Assembly (NCBI GenBank): GCA_023395615.1
Contig: JAEWYP010000008.1
Coordinates: forward strand, 1 to 35,460
DNA from: Bacillota bacterium
Lineage (GTDB): Bacteria; Bacillota; Clostridia; Christensenellales; Aristaeellaceae
Length of the DNA: 35,460 bases
Direction of reading: 5' to 3'
Shown one piece after another: positions 1 through 7,256 of this stretch. The notes under the pieces are model-generated. The model was not told the origin of the DNA. It saw only the letters and a list, made by a program, of their open reading frames with translations, and made no database searches. Each line of letters starts with the position of its first letter. Position 1 is the stretch's first letter. Made by a program: the position numbers and the translations under genes.

Positions 1-284
1 CGCAGCACGCCGCCGCCGAAATGCTCGCACAGCGCGGGTACCGCGCCGCCCAGCGCCAGAATGGGCAGGTCGCTGTCGATCAGCGACAGGTCGAAACAGT
101 CCAGGCTGACCTCCTGATCCGGCCGCGCGGCGATGATAAGCCCTTTTACGGAACGCTCCCGTACTTTCGCGAGGGAGACGGAGGCGGGAACGGGCTCGCA
201 GTATAGCTGCTGGCCGCGAAGCGTGCGGGCAATCAGGCCGGACAGCGCCTCGTCCAGATCCAGAATCAGAATTACGTCCTGCAT
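1..284 (-). CDS. GMP-synthase-type glutamine amidotransferase domain, degenerate (partial)
   Basis: The gene runs off the left edge; 94 codons are visible. ATG at 284-282 has GGAGG six bases upstream. The protein aligns without gaps to the N-terminus of class I amidotransferase domains of GMP synthase (GuaA): a hydrophobic start, then SGLIART where GuaA has SQLIARR, then VKGLIIA where GuaA has PKGIILSGG, then LPILALGG where GuaA has IPVLGICYG. The position of the catalytic cysteine is Gly79, and the GG of the oxyanion motif is Ala-Arg. Glutaminase activity therefore seems lost. In intact GuaA this domain supplies ammonia for XMP to GMP. Its position divergent from the purine operon fits a purine role. 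Whether a synthetase domain follows lies outside the window. It could be an ammonia-dependent GuaA, a regulatory subunit, or a GATase-like paralogue. The fold assignment is fairly secure; the function is inferred. Confidence 0.7.
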   Translation of the reverse strand, partial: MQDVILILDLDEALSGLIARTLRGQQLYCEPVPASVSLAKVRERSVKGLIIAARPDQEVSLDCFDLSLIDSDLPILALGGAVPALCEHFGGGVL

Positions 285-385
285 AAACGACCTCCGATGG
301 TCCTTTTCCACAATACAATGCATTTCCACGCCGGAGAGGAGAAACCCTTTTTTCGGTGGCGGCCGGGAGAACGGGAAGGGAGAGT

Positions 386-425
386 GCCGGAATCCCGGGA
401 GCTGAGAGACTCTGAAATTCCGTGC
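386..425. other. Hairpin in the divergent spacer
   Basis: GCCGGAAT at 386-393 pairs with ATTCCGTGC at 417-425 with one bulged base, and a smaller GAG/CTC pair lies inside. It sits between the left-edge gene and the purE promoter, so it could be in the leader of the leftward transcript. No known riboswitch class was recognised. The rest of 285-500 shows no gene. Confidence 0.25.
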
Positions 426-505
426 GAACCGCAGATGAGAAGAAAATTGGTACGGATTAAATGTTAACATATTGCAAGATATATGTGAAATCGTTCGGCA
501 ATTGG

Positions 506-534
506 TTGACATCCAACGTCCGGTAGGCTATACT
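506..534 (+). promoter_or_regulatory. Sigma-A promoter of the purine operon
   Basis: TTGACA at 506-511 and TATACT at 529-534 are separated by 17 bases, a near-perfect match to the housekeeping consensus. Transcription should start near 541. A GTTCGG motif at 493-498, just upstream of the -35, resembles half of a Bacillus-type PurR box (CCGAAC on the other strand). Operator function is only a suggestion. Confidence 0.85.
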
Positions 535-540
535 CATACC

Positions 541-604
541 GTTCTTCATAAATTGCGTTGTAATGTTCGGATAATATGGCGAACATTTAATACGAAGAAA
601 GAAC
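541..604 (+). promoter_or_regulatory. Long 5' leader stem-loop upstream of purE
   Basis: AATGTTCG (562-569) and CGAACATT (580-587) form a perfect 8-bp stem around the loop GATAATATGG (570-579). GTTCTT (541-546) can pair with AAGAAC (599-604), extending the structure to the predicted mRNA 5' end. The arms contain GTTCGG and CGAAC, like PurR boxes, although the orientation is opposite to the usual Bacillus pair. The loop also resembles loop L2 of purine riboswitches, but no convincing GUUUCUACC joining segment or P3 stem was found. The pairing is directly visible; its role in purine control is inferred. Confidence 0.5.
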
Positions 605-655
605 AAAACGAACGAATATCCGCGCTGCACCGGACGCGAACAGGAGGAACCGTTT

Positions 656-1141
656 TTGAAAAAAGTGGCCGTCGTGATGGGGTCGGACAGCGACCTGACC
701 ACCCTGAAACCCTGCTTCGAACAGCTGAAACAGTTGGAGATCCCCTACGAGGCGCATGTGTACAGCGCCCACCGCACGCCCGACGAGGCCGCCGCCTTTG
801 CGCAAAGCGCCGCGGAAAAAGGCTTCGGTGTGCTGATCGCCGCGGCGGGCAAGGCAGCGCATCTGGCGGGGGCGCTGGCGGCGCGAACGGTGCTGCCGGT
901 GATCGGCATCCCGATCAAATCCTCCACGCTGGACGGGCTGGACGCGCTGCTTTCCACCGTGCAGATGCCAGCGGGTATCCCCGTGGCGACCGTGGCCATC
1001 GACGGCGCGGCCAACGCGGCCCTGCTGGCCGCGCAGATCATCGCTGTGTCAGACGCGGCGCTGCAAACGCGGCTGCTTGCCGATCGCGAGGCTATGCGCC
1101 TGAAGGTGCTGGAAAAGGATCACAACCTCGCCGTGGATTAA
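656..1141 (+). CDS. purE: 5-(carboxyamino)imidazole ribonucleotide mutase / AIR carboxylase PurE
   Basis: First gene of the purine operon, 161 residues, the usual PurE length. The start is TTG at 656, with AGGAGG eight bases upstream and the family start KVAVVMGSDSD directly after. PurE makes CAIR, either by mutating N5-CAIR (class I, needing PurK) or from AIR and CO2 (class II). Class I features are seen: GSDSD at 9-13, SAHRTP at 37-42 and the AAHL histidine (His69). However, the canonical GAGGAAHLPG loop reads AAAGKAAHLAG, placing Lys66 where glycine is normal. No purK is in this operon. The family is certain, but whether it uses N5-CAIR or AIR/CO2 cannot be decided from sequence alone. Confidence 0.95.
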   Translation: MKKVAVVMGSDSDLTTLKPCFEQLKQLEIPYEAHVYSAHRTPDEAAAFAQSAAEKGFGVLIAAAGKAAHLAGALAARTVLPVIGIPIKSSTLDGLDALLSTVQMPAGIPVATVAIDGAANAALLAAQIIAVSDAALQTRLLADREAMRLKVLEKDHNLAVD

Positions 1142-1192
1142 CCCCCCGGCGGGACGGATAGACTTGAATGAATGATAACAGGAGGCGCCCTT

Positions 1193-1903
<711 letters not shown>

Positions 1904-1904
1904 C

Positions 1905-1949
1905 GAGGTCGCTAAAGCGACCTCTGGGCCGGGGGGACTGCGGTCCCCC
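1905..1949 (+). other. Two adjacent hairpins in the purC-purF spacer
   Basis: GAGGTCGCT (1905-1913) and AGCGACCTC (1916-1924) form a perfect 9-bp inverted repeat with a two-base centre. GGGGGAC (1932-1938) and GTCCCCC (1943-1949) form a second 7-bp stem. No U-tract follows, so these are not classical terminators. They begin immediately after the purC stop and could protect the purEC mRNA 3' end or mark a processing site. The rest of the spacer is pyrimidine-rich. Confidence 0.5.
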
Positions 1950-2021
1950 TCCCATGCCTCCCCCTTAAGTTCCACTGGATTCTCCCCCCTCAGGCATTCT
2001 CCTCAAGTTCCTCCTCTGGAT

Positions 2022-2050
2022 AGAGACGAACTTTATCTGCCTTTTATAAT
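2022..2050 (+). promoter_or_regulatory. Possible internal promoter before purF
   Basis: A perfect TATAAT lies at 2045-2050, 34 bases before the purF start, in an unusually AT-rich stretch. The hexamer 17 bases upstream (AGAGAC, 2022-2027) is a poor -35. This could be a weak or activator-dependent internal promoter. Confidence 0.3.
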
Positions 2051-2083
2051 TTTTCGGTTTGTTTTATTTCGAAAGGACTGTTT

Positions 2084-3532
2084 ATGAGCGATCTTCACGA
2101 GGAATGCGGCGTGTTCGGCATTTTCCTGCCCAAAGGACAGACCGGCGTGGTGGAACCCGCCTACCACGCGCTGTACGCGCTGCAGCACCGCGGACAGGAA
2201 AGCTGCGGCATCGCCGTAAACAGCGACGGGGTGATTACCTGCCATAAGGACGTGGGGCTGGTGGGCGACGTGTTTACCCACGACGCGCTCGCCAAATTGC
2301 CGGAGGGGTCGCTGGCCGTGGGGCACTGCCGCTACGGCACCACCGGCGCGCAAAACCGCAGCAACGCCCAGCCCCTGCTGGTAAACCACCTCAAGGGCGG
2401 CATGGCGCTTTGCCACAACGGCAACCTTGTCAACGCCCGGGAACTGCGCGAGGAGCTGGAGCTGAACGGCGCGATTTTCCACACCACCAGCGACAGCGAA
2501 GTGATCGCCTATATTATTACGCAGGAACGGTTGAAGGCCGACAGCATCGAGCAGGCGGTGCTGAACGCGATGCGCCGCATCAAGGGCGCGTATTCGCTGG
2601 TGGTGGTAAGCCCCACCAAGCTCATCGCCGCGCGCGACCCGCACGGCTTCCGCCCGCTTTGCGTGGGCACGCTGGAGAACGGGGGCATCGTGTTCGCCAG
2701 CGAAAGCTGCGCGCTGGACGCTATCGGCGCTGCGTTTATGCGGGATATCAAACCCGGCGAGGTGCTGGCGGTGGACAACGCCGGCATGCGCACCCTGCGC
2801 CTACAGGAAAAGTGTGACAGCACGCTTTGCGTGTTTGAGTTTATCTATTTCGCCCGGCCGGACAGCGTGATCGACGGCAGCGCCGTGCAGACCGCGCGCC
2901 TGCGCGCGGGTGCGTTTCTGGCGCTGGAGCACCCCGTGCAGGCGGACGTGGTGGTGGGCGTGCCGGACAGCGGCATCGACGCGGCCATTGGCTACGCCCG
3001 GCAGAGCGGCATCCCCTACGGCGTGGGCTTCATCAAAAACAAATATGTGGGCCGCACGTTTATTCAGCCCGGGCAGGACGCGCGCCGCAACGCCGTGCGC
3101 ATCAAGCTGAACGCTGTCGCCGCGGCGGTAAAAGGGAAGCGCGTGGTGCTGATCGACGATTCTATCGTGCGCGGCACCACCAGCGCCCGCATTGTCAGCC
3201 TCCTGCGGGAGGCCGGGGCCAAAGAAGTGCATATGCGCCTCAGCTCCCCGCCCTTCCGGCATCCCTGCTATTTCGGCACCGATATCGACTCCACCGACAA
3301 CCTGATCGCCGCCAACCACAGCGTGGAGGAGATTCGCAACATGATCGGCGCGGACAGTTTGGGGTATCTGCCTGTGGAGTGTCTGGACAAGCTGGCCGAC
3401 CACAGCGCCTGCGGCTTCTGCAAGGGCTGTTTTACGGGGGTTTACCCGGTGGAGCCGCCCAAAGAGGCGGCCAAGAACAAGTTTGAAACGCACCTTTCCG
3501 ATGTGGAGACCGAAAAGGAGGGCATTCTGTGA
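2084..3532 (+). CDS. purF: Amidophosphoribosyltransferase (glutamine PRPP amidotransferase)
   Basis: 482 residues. It catalyses the committed step of purine synthesis, PRPP plus glutamine to phosphoribosylamine. ATG 2084 is preceded by AAAGGA. A seven-residue propeptide leads to Cys8 in EECGVFG, the N-terminal nucleophile of the Ntn amidotransferase domain exposed after processing. The phosphoribosyltransferase half carries the PRPP loop VVLIDDSIVRGTTS near 354-367. Cys443, Cys446 and Cys449 near the C-terminus match the region supplying 4Fe-4S ligands in Bacillus-type PurF, so the enzyme is probably an oxygen-sensitive Fe-S form. Its GTGA overlap with purM suggests translational coupling. 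In the family it is feedback-inhibited by purine nucleotides. Confidence 0.97.
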   Translation: MSDLHEECGVFGIFLPKGQTGVVEPAYHALYALQHRGQESCGIAVNSDGVITCHKDVGLVGDVFTHDALAKLPEGSLAVGHCRYGTTGAQNRSNAQPLLVNHLKGGMALCHNGNLVNARELREELELNGAIFHTTSDSEVIAYIITQERLKADSIEQAVLNAMRRIKGAYSLVVVSPTKLIAARDPHGFRPLCVGTLENGGIVFASESCALDAIGAAFMRDIKPGEVLAVDNAGMRTLRLQEKCDSTLCVFEFIYFARPDSVIDGSAVQTARLRAGAFLALEHPVQADVVVGVPDSGIDAAIGYARQSGIPYGVGFIKNKYVGRTFIQPGQDARRNAVRIKLNAVAAAVKGKRVVLIDDSIVRGTTSARIVSLLREAGAKEVHMRLSSPPFRHPCYFGTDIDSTDNLIAANHSVEEIRNMIGADSLGYLPVECLDKLADHSACGFCKGCFTGVYPVEPPKEAAKNKFETHLSDVETEKEGIL

Positions 3533-4569
3533 ATCGCAGCGAGAGTGAAAGCTACAAGGCCGCCGGAGTGGACATCACCGCCGGATACCGCGCCGTGGAA
3601 CTGATGAAAAAGCACATCGCCCGCACGATGACCGCCGGGGTGGTGGGCGACGTGGGCGGCTTCGGCGGGCTGTTTGAGCTGGACATGACCGGCATTTCCC
3701 GCCCGGTGCTGGTCAGCGGCACCGACGGCGTGGGCACCAAGCTAAAATTGGCGTTTCTGCTGGACGAACACGACACCGTGGGCATCGACTGTGTGGCCAT
3801 GTGCGTGAACGACGTGATCTGCTGCGGCGCGAAACCGCTTTTCTTTTTGGATTACATCGCCTGCGGCAAGAACGTGCCGGAAAAAATCGCGGCTATTGTG
3901 GCGGGCGTGGCGGAAGGCTGCGTGCAGGCGGGCTGTGCGCTGGTGGGCGGCGAAACCGCCGAAATGCCTGGATTTTACCCCGTAAACGAGTACGATCTGG
4001 CGGGCTTCAGCGTGGGCGTGGTGGACCGGGCGAAGATATTGGATAAAACCGCCATGCGCGCGGGCGACGCGGTCATTGCCCTGCCCTCCTCCGGCGTGCA
4101 CAGCAACGGCTTTTCGCTGGTGCGCAAGGTATTCGGCGTGGAAAAAGGCGGGCTTGCCACCCGTTACGCGGCGCTGGACGGCGCAACGCTCGGCGAAACG
4201 CTGCTGACACCCACCCGCATCTATGTAAAACCGGTGCTGGCGCTGCTGGAAAAGGTAAACGTGCGGTCGCTGGCGCACATCACGGGCGGCGGCTTTTACG
4301 AGAACATCCCGCGGTCACTGGCGGAGGGCTTCACGGCCAAACTGCGCAGGGCTTCGGTGAAAACGCCGCCGGTGTTCGGGCTGATCGCCAAAGCCGGGAA
4401 TATCCCGGAACGGGACATGTTTAACACCTTCAACATGGGCGTGGGCATGACCGCCGTGGTGCCCGGCGACCAGGCGGACGGGGCCGTGTCGATTCTAAAG
4501 GAAAACGGCGTGGAAGCCTACGTGCTGGGGAGCATCGAACAAGGCGAAGGGGGCGTAACCCTGTGCTGA
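3529..4569 (+). CDS. purM: Phosphoribosylformylglycinamidine cyclo-ligase (AIR synthetase)
   Basis: 346 residues, normal PurM length. It closes the imidazole ring, converting FGAM to AIR with ATP. The start is GTG at 3529, overlapping the purF stop as GTGA, with AGGAGGG just upstream inside purF. Family motifs in order are YKAAGVDI near the start, GTDGVGTK at about 64-71, GIDCVAMCVND, and the glycine-rich GGETAEMPG, all typical of the PurM/PurL ATP-binding superfamily. The C-terminal domain contains HITGGGFYENIPR. It overlaps purN by 7 bases, so purF-purM-purN should be translated as a coupled block. Nothing is missing. Confidence 0.97.
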   Translation: MNRSESESYKAAGVDITAGYRAVELMKKHIARTMTAGVVGDVGGFGGLFELDMTGISRPVLVSGTDGVGTKLKLAFLLDEHDTVGIDCVAMCVNDVICCGAKPLFFLDYIACGKNVPEKIAAIVAGVAEGCVQAGCALVGGETAEMPGFYPVNEYDLAGFSVGVVDRAKILDKTAMRAGDAVIALPSSGVHSNGFSLVRKVFGVEKGGLATRYAALDGATLGETLLTPTRIYVKPVLALLEKVNVRSLAHITGGGFYENIPRSLAEGFTAKLRRASVKTPPVFGLIAKAGNIPERDMFNTFNMGVGMTAVVPGDQADGAVSILKENGVEAYVLGSIEQGEGGVTLC

Positions 4570-5159
4570 ACATCGCCGTGCTCGTAAGCGGCGGGGGCAC
4601 CAACCTGCAGGCGCTTCTGGATGCGCAGGCGGCCGGCGCCCTGCACAGCGGGCAAATCACGCTGGTGGTAAGCAGCAAGCCCGGCGCGTACGCGCTGACG
4701 CGGGCACAGGCGTGCGGCGTGGAAACCGCGGTGCTGGAAAAGCGCGAAACGCCGGAAGCCTACGGTGCGGAACTGCTGGCGCTTCTTCAGGCGCACGGCA
4801 TCGCGCTGGTGGTGCTGGCCGGATTTTTGAAGATTCTGTCGCCTAACGTAATCGCGGCGTACCGCGACCGTATCCTCAACGTGCACCCCAGCCTGATCCC
4901 CGCCTTTTGCGGGGAAGGGTTTTACGGCCTGCGCGTGCACCGTGCGGCGCTGGAGCGCGGCGTAAAGGTGACCGGCGCGACCGTGCATCTGGTGGACGAA
5001 ATCCCGGACGGCGGGCCGATTTTGGCCCAGAAGGCCGTGGAAGTATTAGAAGAGGATACGCCGGAAACCCTGCAGCAACGCGTGATGGAGCAGGCCGAAT
5101 GGCTGCTTCTGCCGCAGGAGACCGAAAAGCTGGCAGCGCGGCTGGCGGCCGGGCGCTGA
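4563..5159 (+). CDS. purN: Phosphoribosylglycinamide formyltransferase (GAR transformylase)
   Basis: 198 residues, close to the usual length. It transfers a formyl group from 10-formyltetrahydrofolate to GAR, giving FGAR. The start is GTG 4563, seven bases inside purM, preceded by a G-rich ribosome-binding stretch. The phosphate-binding loop GGGTN is at 10-14. The catalytic triad equivalents are Asn106 and His108 (NVHPSLIP) and Asp145, matching the known Asn-His-Asp set of the Escherichia coli enzyme. No purT (formate-dependent alternative) was seen. A 90-base spacer follows before purO. Confidence 0.97.
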   Translation: MLNIAVLVSGGGTNLQALLDAQAAGALHSGQITLVVSSKPGAYALTRAQACGVETAVLEKRETPEAYGAELLALLQAHGIALVVLAGFLKILSPNVIAAYRDRILNVHPSLIPAFCGEGFYGLRVHRAALERGVKVTGATVHLVDEIPDGGPILAQKAVEVLEEDTPETLQQRVMEQAEWLLLPQETEKLAARLAAGR

Positions 5160-5248
5160 CATGTGCGAAACGGGCGGAAAAGTGCTATGATAAGCAGGCC
5201 GGTTGTTCCCCGGAATCGCCGGACACTACCTCAAGGGAGGGCATTTCC

Positions 5249-5968
5249 ATGATGCTGATCAACGTAAAAGACCTGCTGGCGAACAACAGCTATCCCGGCC
5301 GCGGCATCCTGCTTGGGCGCAGCGCCGACGGCGAGCGCGCGGTGATGGCGTACTTTATTATGGGCCGCAGTGAAAACAGCCGCAACCGGGTGTTCACCCC
5401 CACGGAGGACGGGATTGTGACCGAAGCCGCCGACCCCTCCAAAATGACCGACCCCAGCCTGATTATCTATGCCCCCGTGCGGATGGCGGACGAACGCAAT
5501 ACCGTGGTGACTAACGGCAACCAGACCGACGTGGTGGTGGAGGCCCTGCGCGACGGCCGCACGTTTGAGGACGCGCTGCGCACCCAGACCTTCGAGCCGG
5601 ACGCCCCCAATTACACCCCGCGCATTTCGGGGCTGCTACATGTGGCGGACGGAAAAATGAGCTATAAACTCTCCATGATCAAAAGCGACAGCGGCCACGC
5701 GGACAGCGTGCAGCGCTTCTTTTACGAATATCCGGAACCGCGCGCGGGCGAAGGCCACCTGATCCACACCTACCGGGGCGACGGCGATCCCCTGCCTTCT
5801 TTTGAGGGGGAGCCGGTGCGCGTGGCGCAGGACTGGGGCGATATCGACCGTTTCGCGGCGGGCCTGTGGAACGCGCTGGATATGCAAAACCGGGTCAGCC
5901 TGTTTGTGCGTACCATTAACCTCTGTACCGGTGAAACCCTGACCCGCATCTTAAACCAGCGGGGATAA
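5249..5968 (+). CDS. purO: IMP cyclohydrolase, archaeal PurO type
   Basis: 239 residues from ATG 5249, with GGGAGGG (5235-5241) seven bases upstream; the next codon is also ATG. The reading frame stays open far upstream inside purN, but that extension has no ribosome-binding site and is shadow. The N-terminal half has the hallmark of the PurO-like IMP cyclohydrolase family: YPGRGILLGRS, then AYFIMGRSENSRNRVF. PurO closes FAICAR to IMP, the final step, and was first described in archaea. Immediately downstream is an AICAR transformylase lacking the usual cyclohydrolase half, so together these genes replace bifunctional PurH. The family call is strong; catalysis of this step is inferred from family and context. 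Confidence 0.9.
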   Translation: MMLINVKDLLANNSYPGRGILLGRSADGERAVMAYFIMGRSENSRNRVFTPTEDGIVTEAADPSKMTDPSLIIYAPVRMADERNTVVTNGNQTDVVVEALRDGRTFEDALRTQTFEPDAPNYTPRISGLLHVADGKMSYKLSMIKSDSGHADSVQRFFYEYPEPRAGEGHLIHTYRGDGDPLPSFEGEPVRVAQDWGDIDRFAAGLWNALDMQNRVSLFVRTINLCTGETLTRILNQRG

Positions 5969-5995
5969 TAACAGAAGCTTGGAGGCTGCGATTTC

Positions 5996-7174
5996 ATGAA
6001 CGAACTGGAGCTGAAGTACGGCTGCAACCCTAACCAGAAACCCGCGCGTATCTATATGCGCGACGGCGAACTGCCGCTTACGGTGCTTTGCGGCAAGCCG
6101 GGATACATCAACTTTCTGGACGCGCTGAACGGCTGGCAGCTGGTTCGGGAACTGAAACGCGCCACGGGCCTGCCCGCGGCGGCCTCGTTTAAACACGTAA
6201 GCCCCGCCGGGGCGGCGCTGGGCCTGCCCCTAACCGATACGCTCCGGCAGATTTACTTTGTGCCGGCGCAGGCGGAGCTTTCCCCGCTGGCCTGCGCCTA
6301 TGCCCGCGCGCGCGGCGCCGACCGCATGAGCAGCTTTGGGGACTGGATCAGCCTGTCCGATGTGTGCGACGTGCCCACGGCGCGGCTGATTAAGCCCGAG
6401 GTAAGCGACGGTATCATCGCGCCGGGATACGAGCCGGAAGCCCTCGAAATCCTTACAAGCAAGCGGCAGGGCAATTACAACATCGTGCAAATCGACCCGG
6501 CCTACGAACCACCCAAGCTGGAACAGAAGGACGTTTTCGGCGTTACCTTTGAGCAGAACCGCAACGAGCTGGTCATCGGCGACGACTTTTTTGCCGATGT
6601 GGTCACGAAAAACAAAACCCTGCCGGAATCCGCCAAACGTGATCTGGCGGTGGCGATGATAACGCTTAAATACACGCAGTCCAACTCCGTGTGCTACGTG
6701 CAGGGCGGGCAGTGCATCGGCATCGGCGCGGGGCAGCAGAGCCGCATCCACTGTACGCGGCTGGCCGGGGACAAGGCCAACAACTGGTGGCTGCGCCAGC
6801 ACGAAAAAACGCTCGCGCTGCCTTTTCTGCCGGGCGTTAAAAACCCCGACCGCGATAACGCCATCGACCGGTACATCAGCACCGAAAGCAAGGAAACGGT
6901 GTTAAAGGACGGCAACTGGCAGACGCTGTTTGCCGAGCAACCCGCGGAGCTGACCGCCGCGGAAAAGAAAGCCTGGCTGGAACGGCTTACGAACGTAAGT
7001 CTGGGCAGCGACGCGTTCTTCCCCTTCAGCGACAACATCGACCGCGCCGTGCAAAGCGGCGTACGCTACGTGGCCGAACCCGGCGGCAGCAAGCGCGACC
7101 CGGAAGTGATCGACGCGTGCGACCGGTACGGCATCACGATGGCCTTTACGGGCCTGCGGCTTTTCCACCATTGA
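5996..7174 (+). CDS. purH: AICAR transformylase, stand-alone (PurH C-terminal domain only)
   Basis: 392 residues. It formylates AICAR with 10-formyltetrahydrofolate to FAICAR. ATG 5996 has GGAGG ten bases upstream. The protein starts directly at the transformylase region (LKYGCNPNQKPA) and contains the catalytic pair Lys66-His67 in SFKHVSPAGAA, equivalent to the Lys-His of bifunctional PurH. Further conserved stretches are RGADRMSSFGD, KYTQSNSVCY and GAGQQSR. The N-terminal cyclohydrolase domain of normal PurH (about 200 residues) is absent, and PurO next door fills that role. This compact form is known in some Clostridia and archaea. No sign of truncation: it has its own start and ribosome site. 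Confidence 0.95.
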   Translation: MNELELKYGCNPNQKPARIYMRDGELPLTVLCGKPGYINFLDALNGWQLVRELKRATGLPAAASFKHVSPAGAALGLPLTDTLRQIYFVPAQAELSPLACAYARARGADRMSSFGDWISLSDVCDVPTARLIKPEVSDGIIAPGYEPEALEILTSKRQGNYNIVQIDPAYEPPKLEQKDVFGVTFEQNRNELVIGDDFFADVVTKNKTLPESAKRDLAVAMITLKYTQSNSVCYVQGGQCIGIGAGQQSRIHCTRLAGDKANNWWLRQHEKTLALPFLPGVKNPDRDNAIDRYISTESKETVLKDGNWQTLFAEQPAELTAAEKKAWLERLTNVSLGSDAFFPFSDNIDRAVQSGVRYVAEPGGSKRDPEVIDACDRYGITMAFTGLRLFHH

Positions 7175-7176
7175 TA

Positions 7177-7234
7177 CGGTTTCAAAGCATGAACGCGTAA
7201 GCTTCGCGGCAATCCTGAGCGCATTTTGAAATCG
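7177..7234 (+). other. Imperfect long stem-loop before purD
   Basis: CGGTTTCAAA (7177-7186) pairs with TTTGAAATCG (7225-7234) through ten base pairs with one G-U. Inside this, ATG-CGC (7189-7196, two bulged bases) pairs with GCGCAT (7219-7224). The structure ends eight bases before the AGGAGG of purD. It could modulate purD translation or be an mRNA processing site; no known class was recognised. Confidence 0.4.
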
Positions 7235-7256
7235 TATGAGCAGGAGGATGAAAACG

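Noticed and set aside
386..470. TPP riboswitch suggested by CTGAGA (402-407) and GAACC
   Set aside because: The pairing partners and the conserved 3' half of the TPP element are missing, and thiamine genes are absent.
541..604. True purine riboswitch upstream of purE
   Set aside because: Only one stem and a similar loop are present; the core joining segment and third stem were not found, so it is reported only as an unclassified leader.
4907..5248. N-terminal extension of purO inside purN
   Set aside because: It is a shadow of purN with no ribosome-binding site; family homology starts just after ATG 5249.
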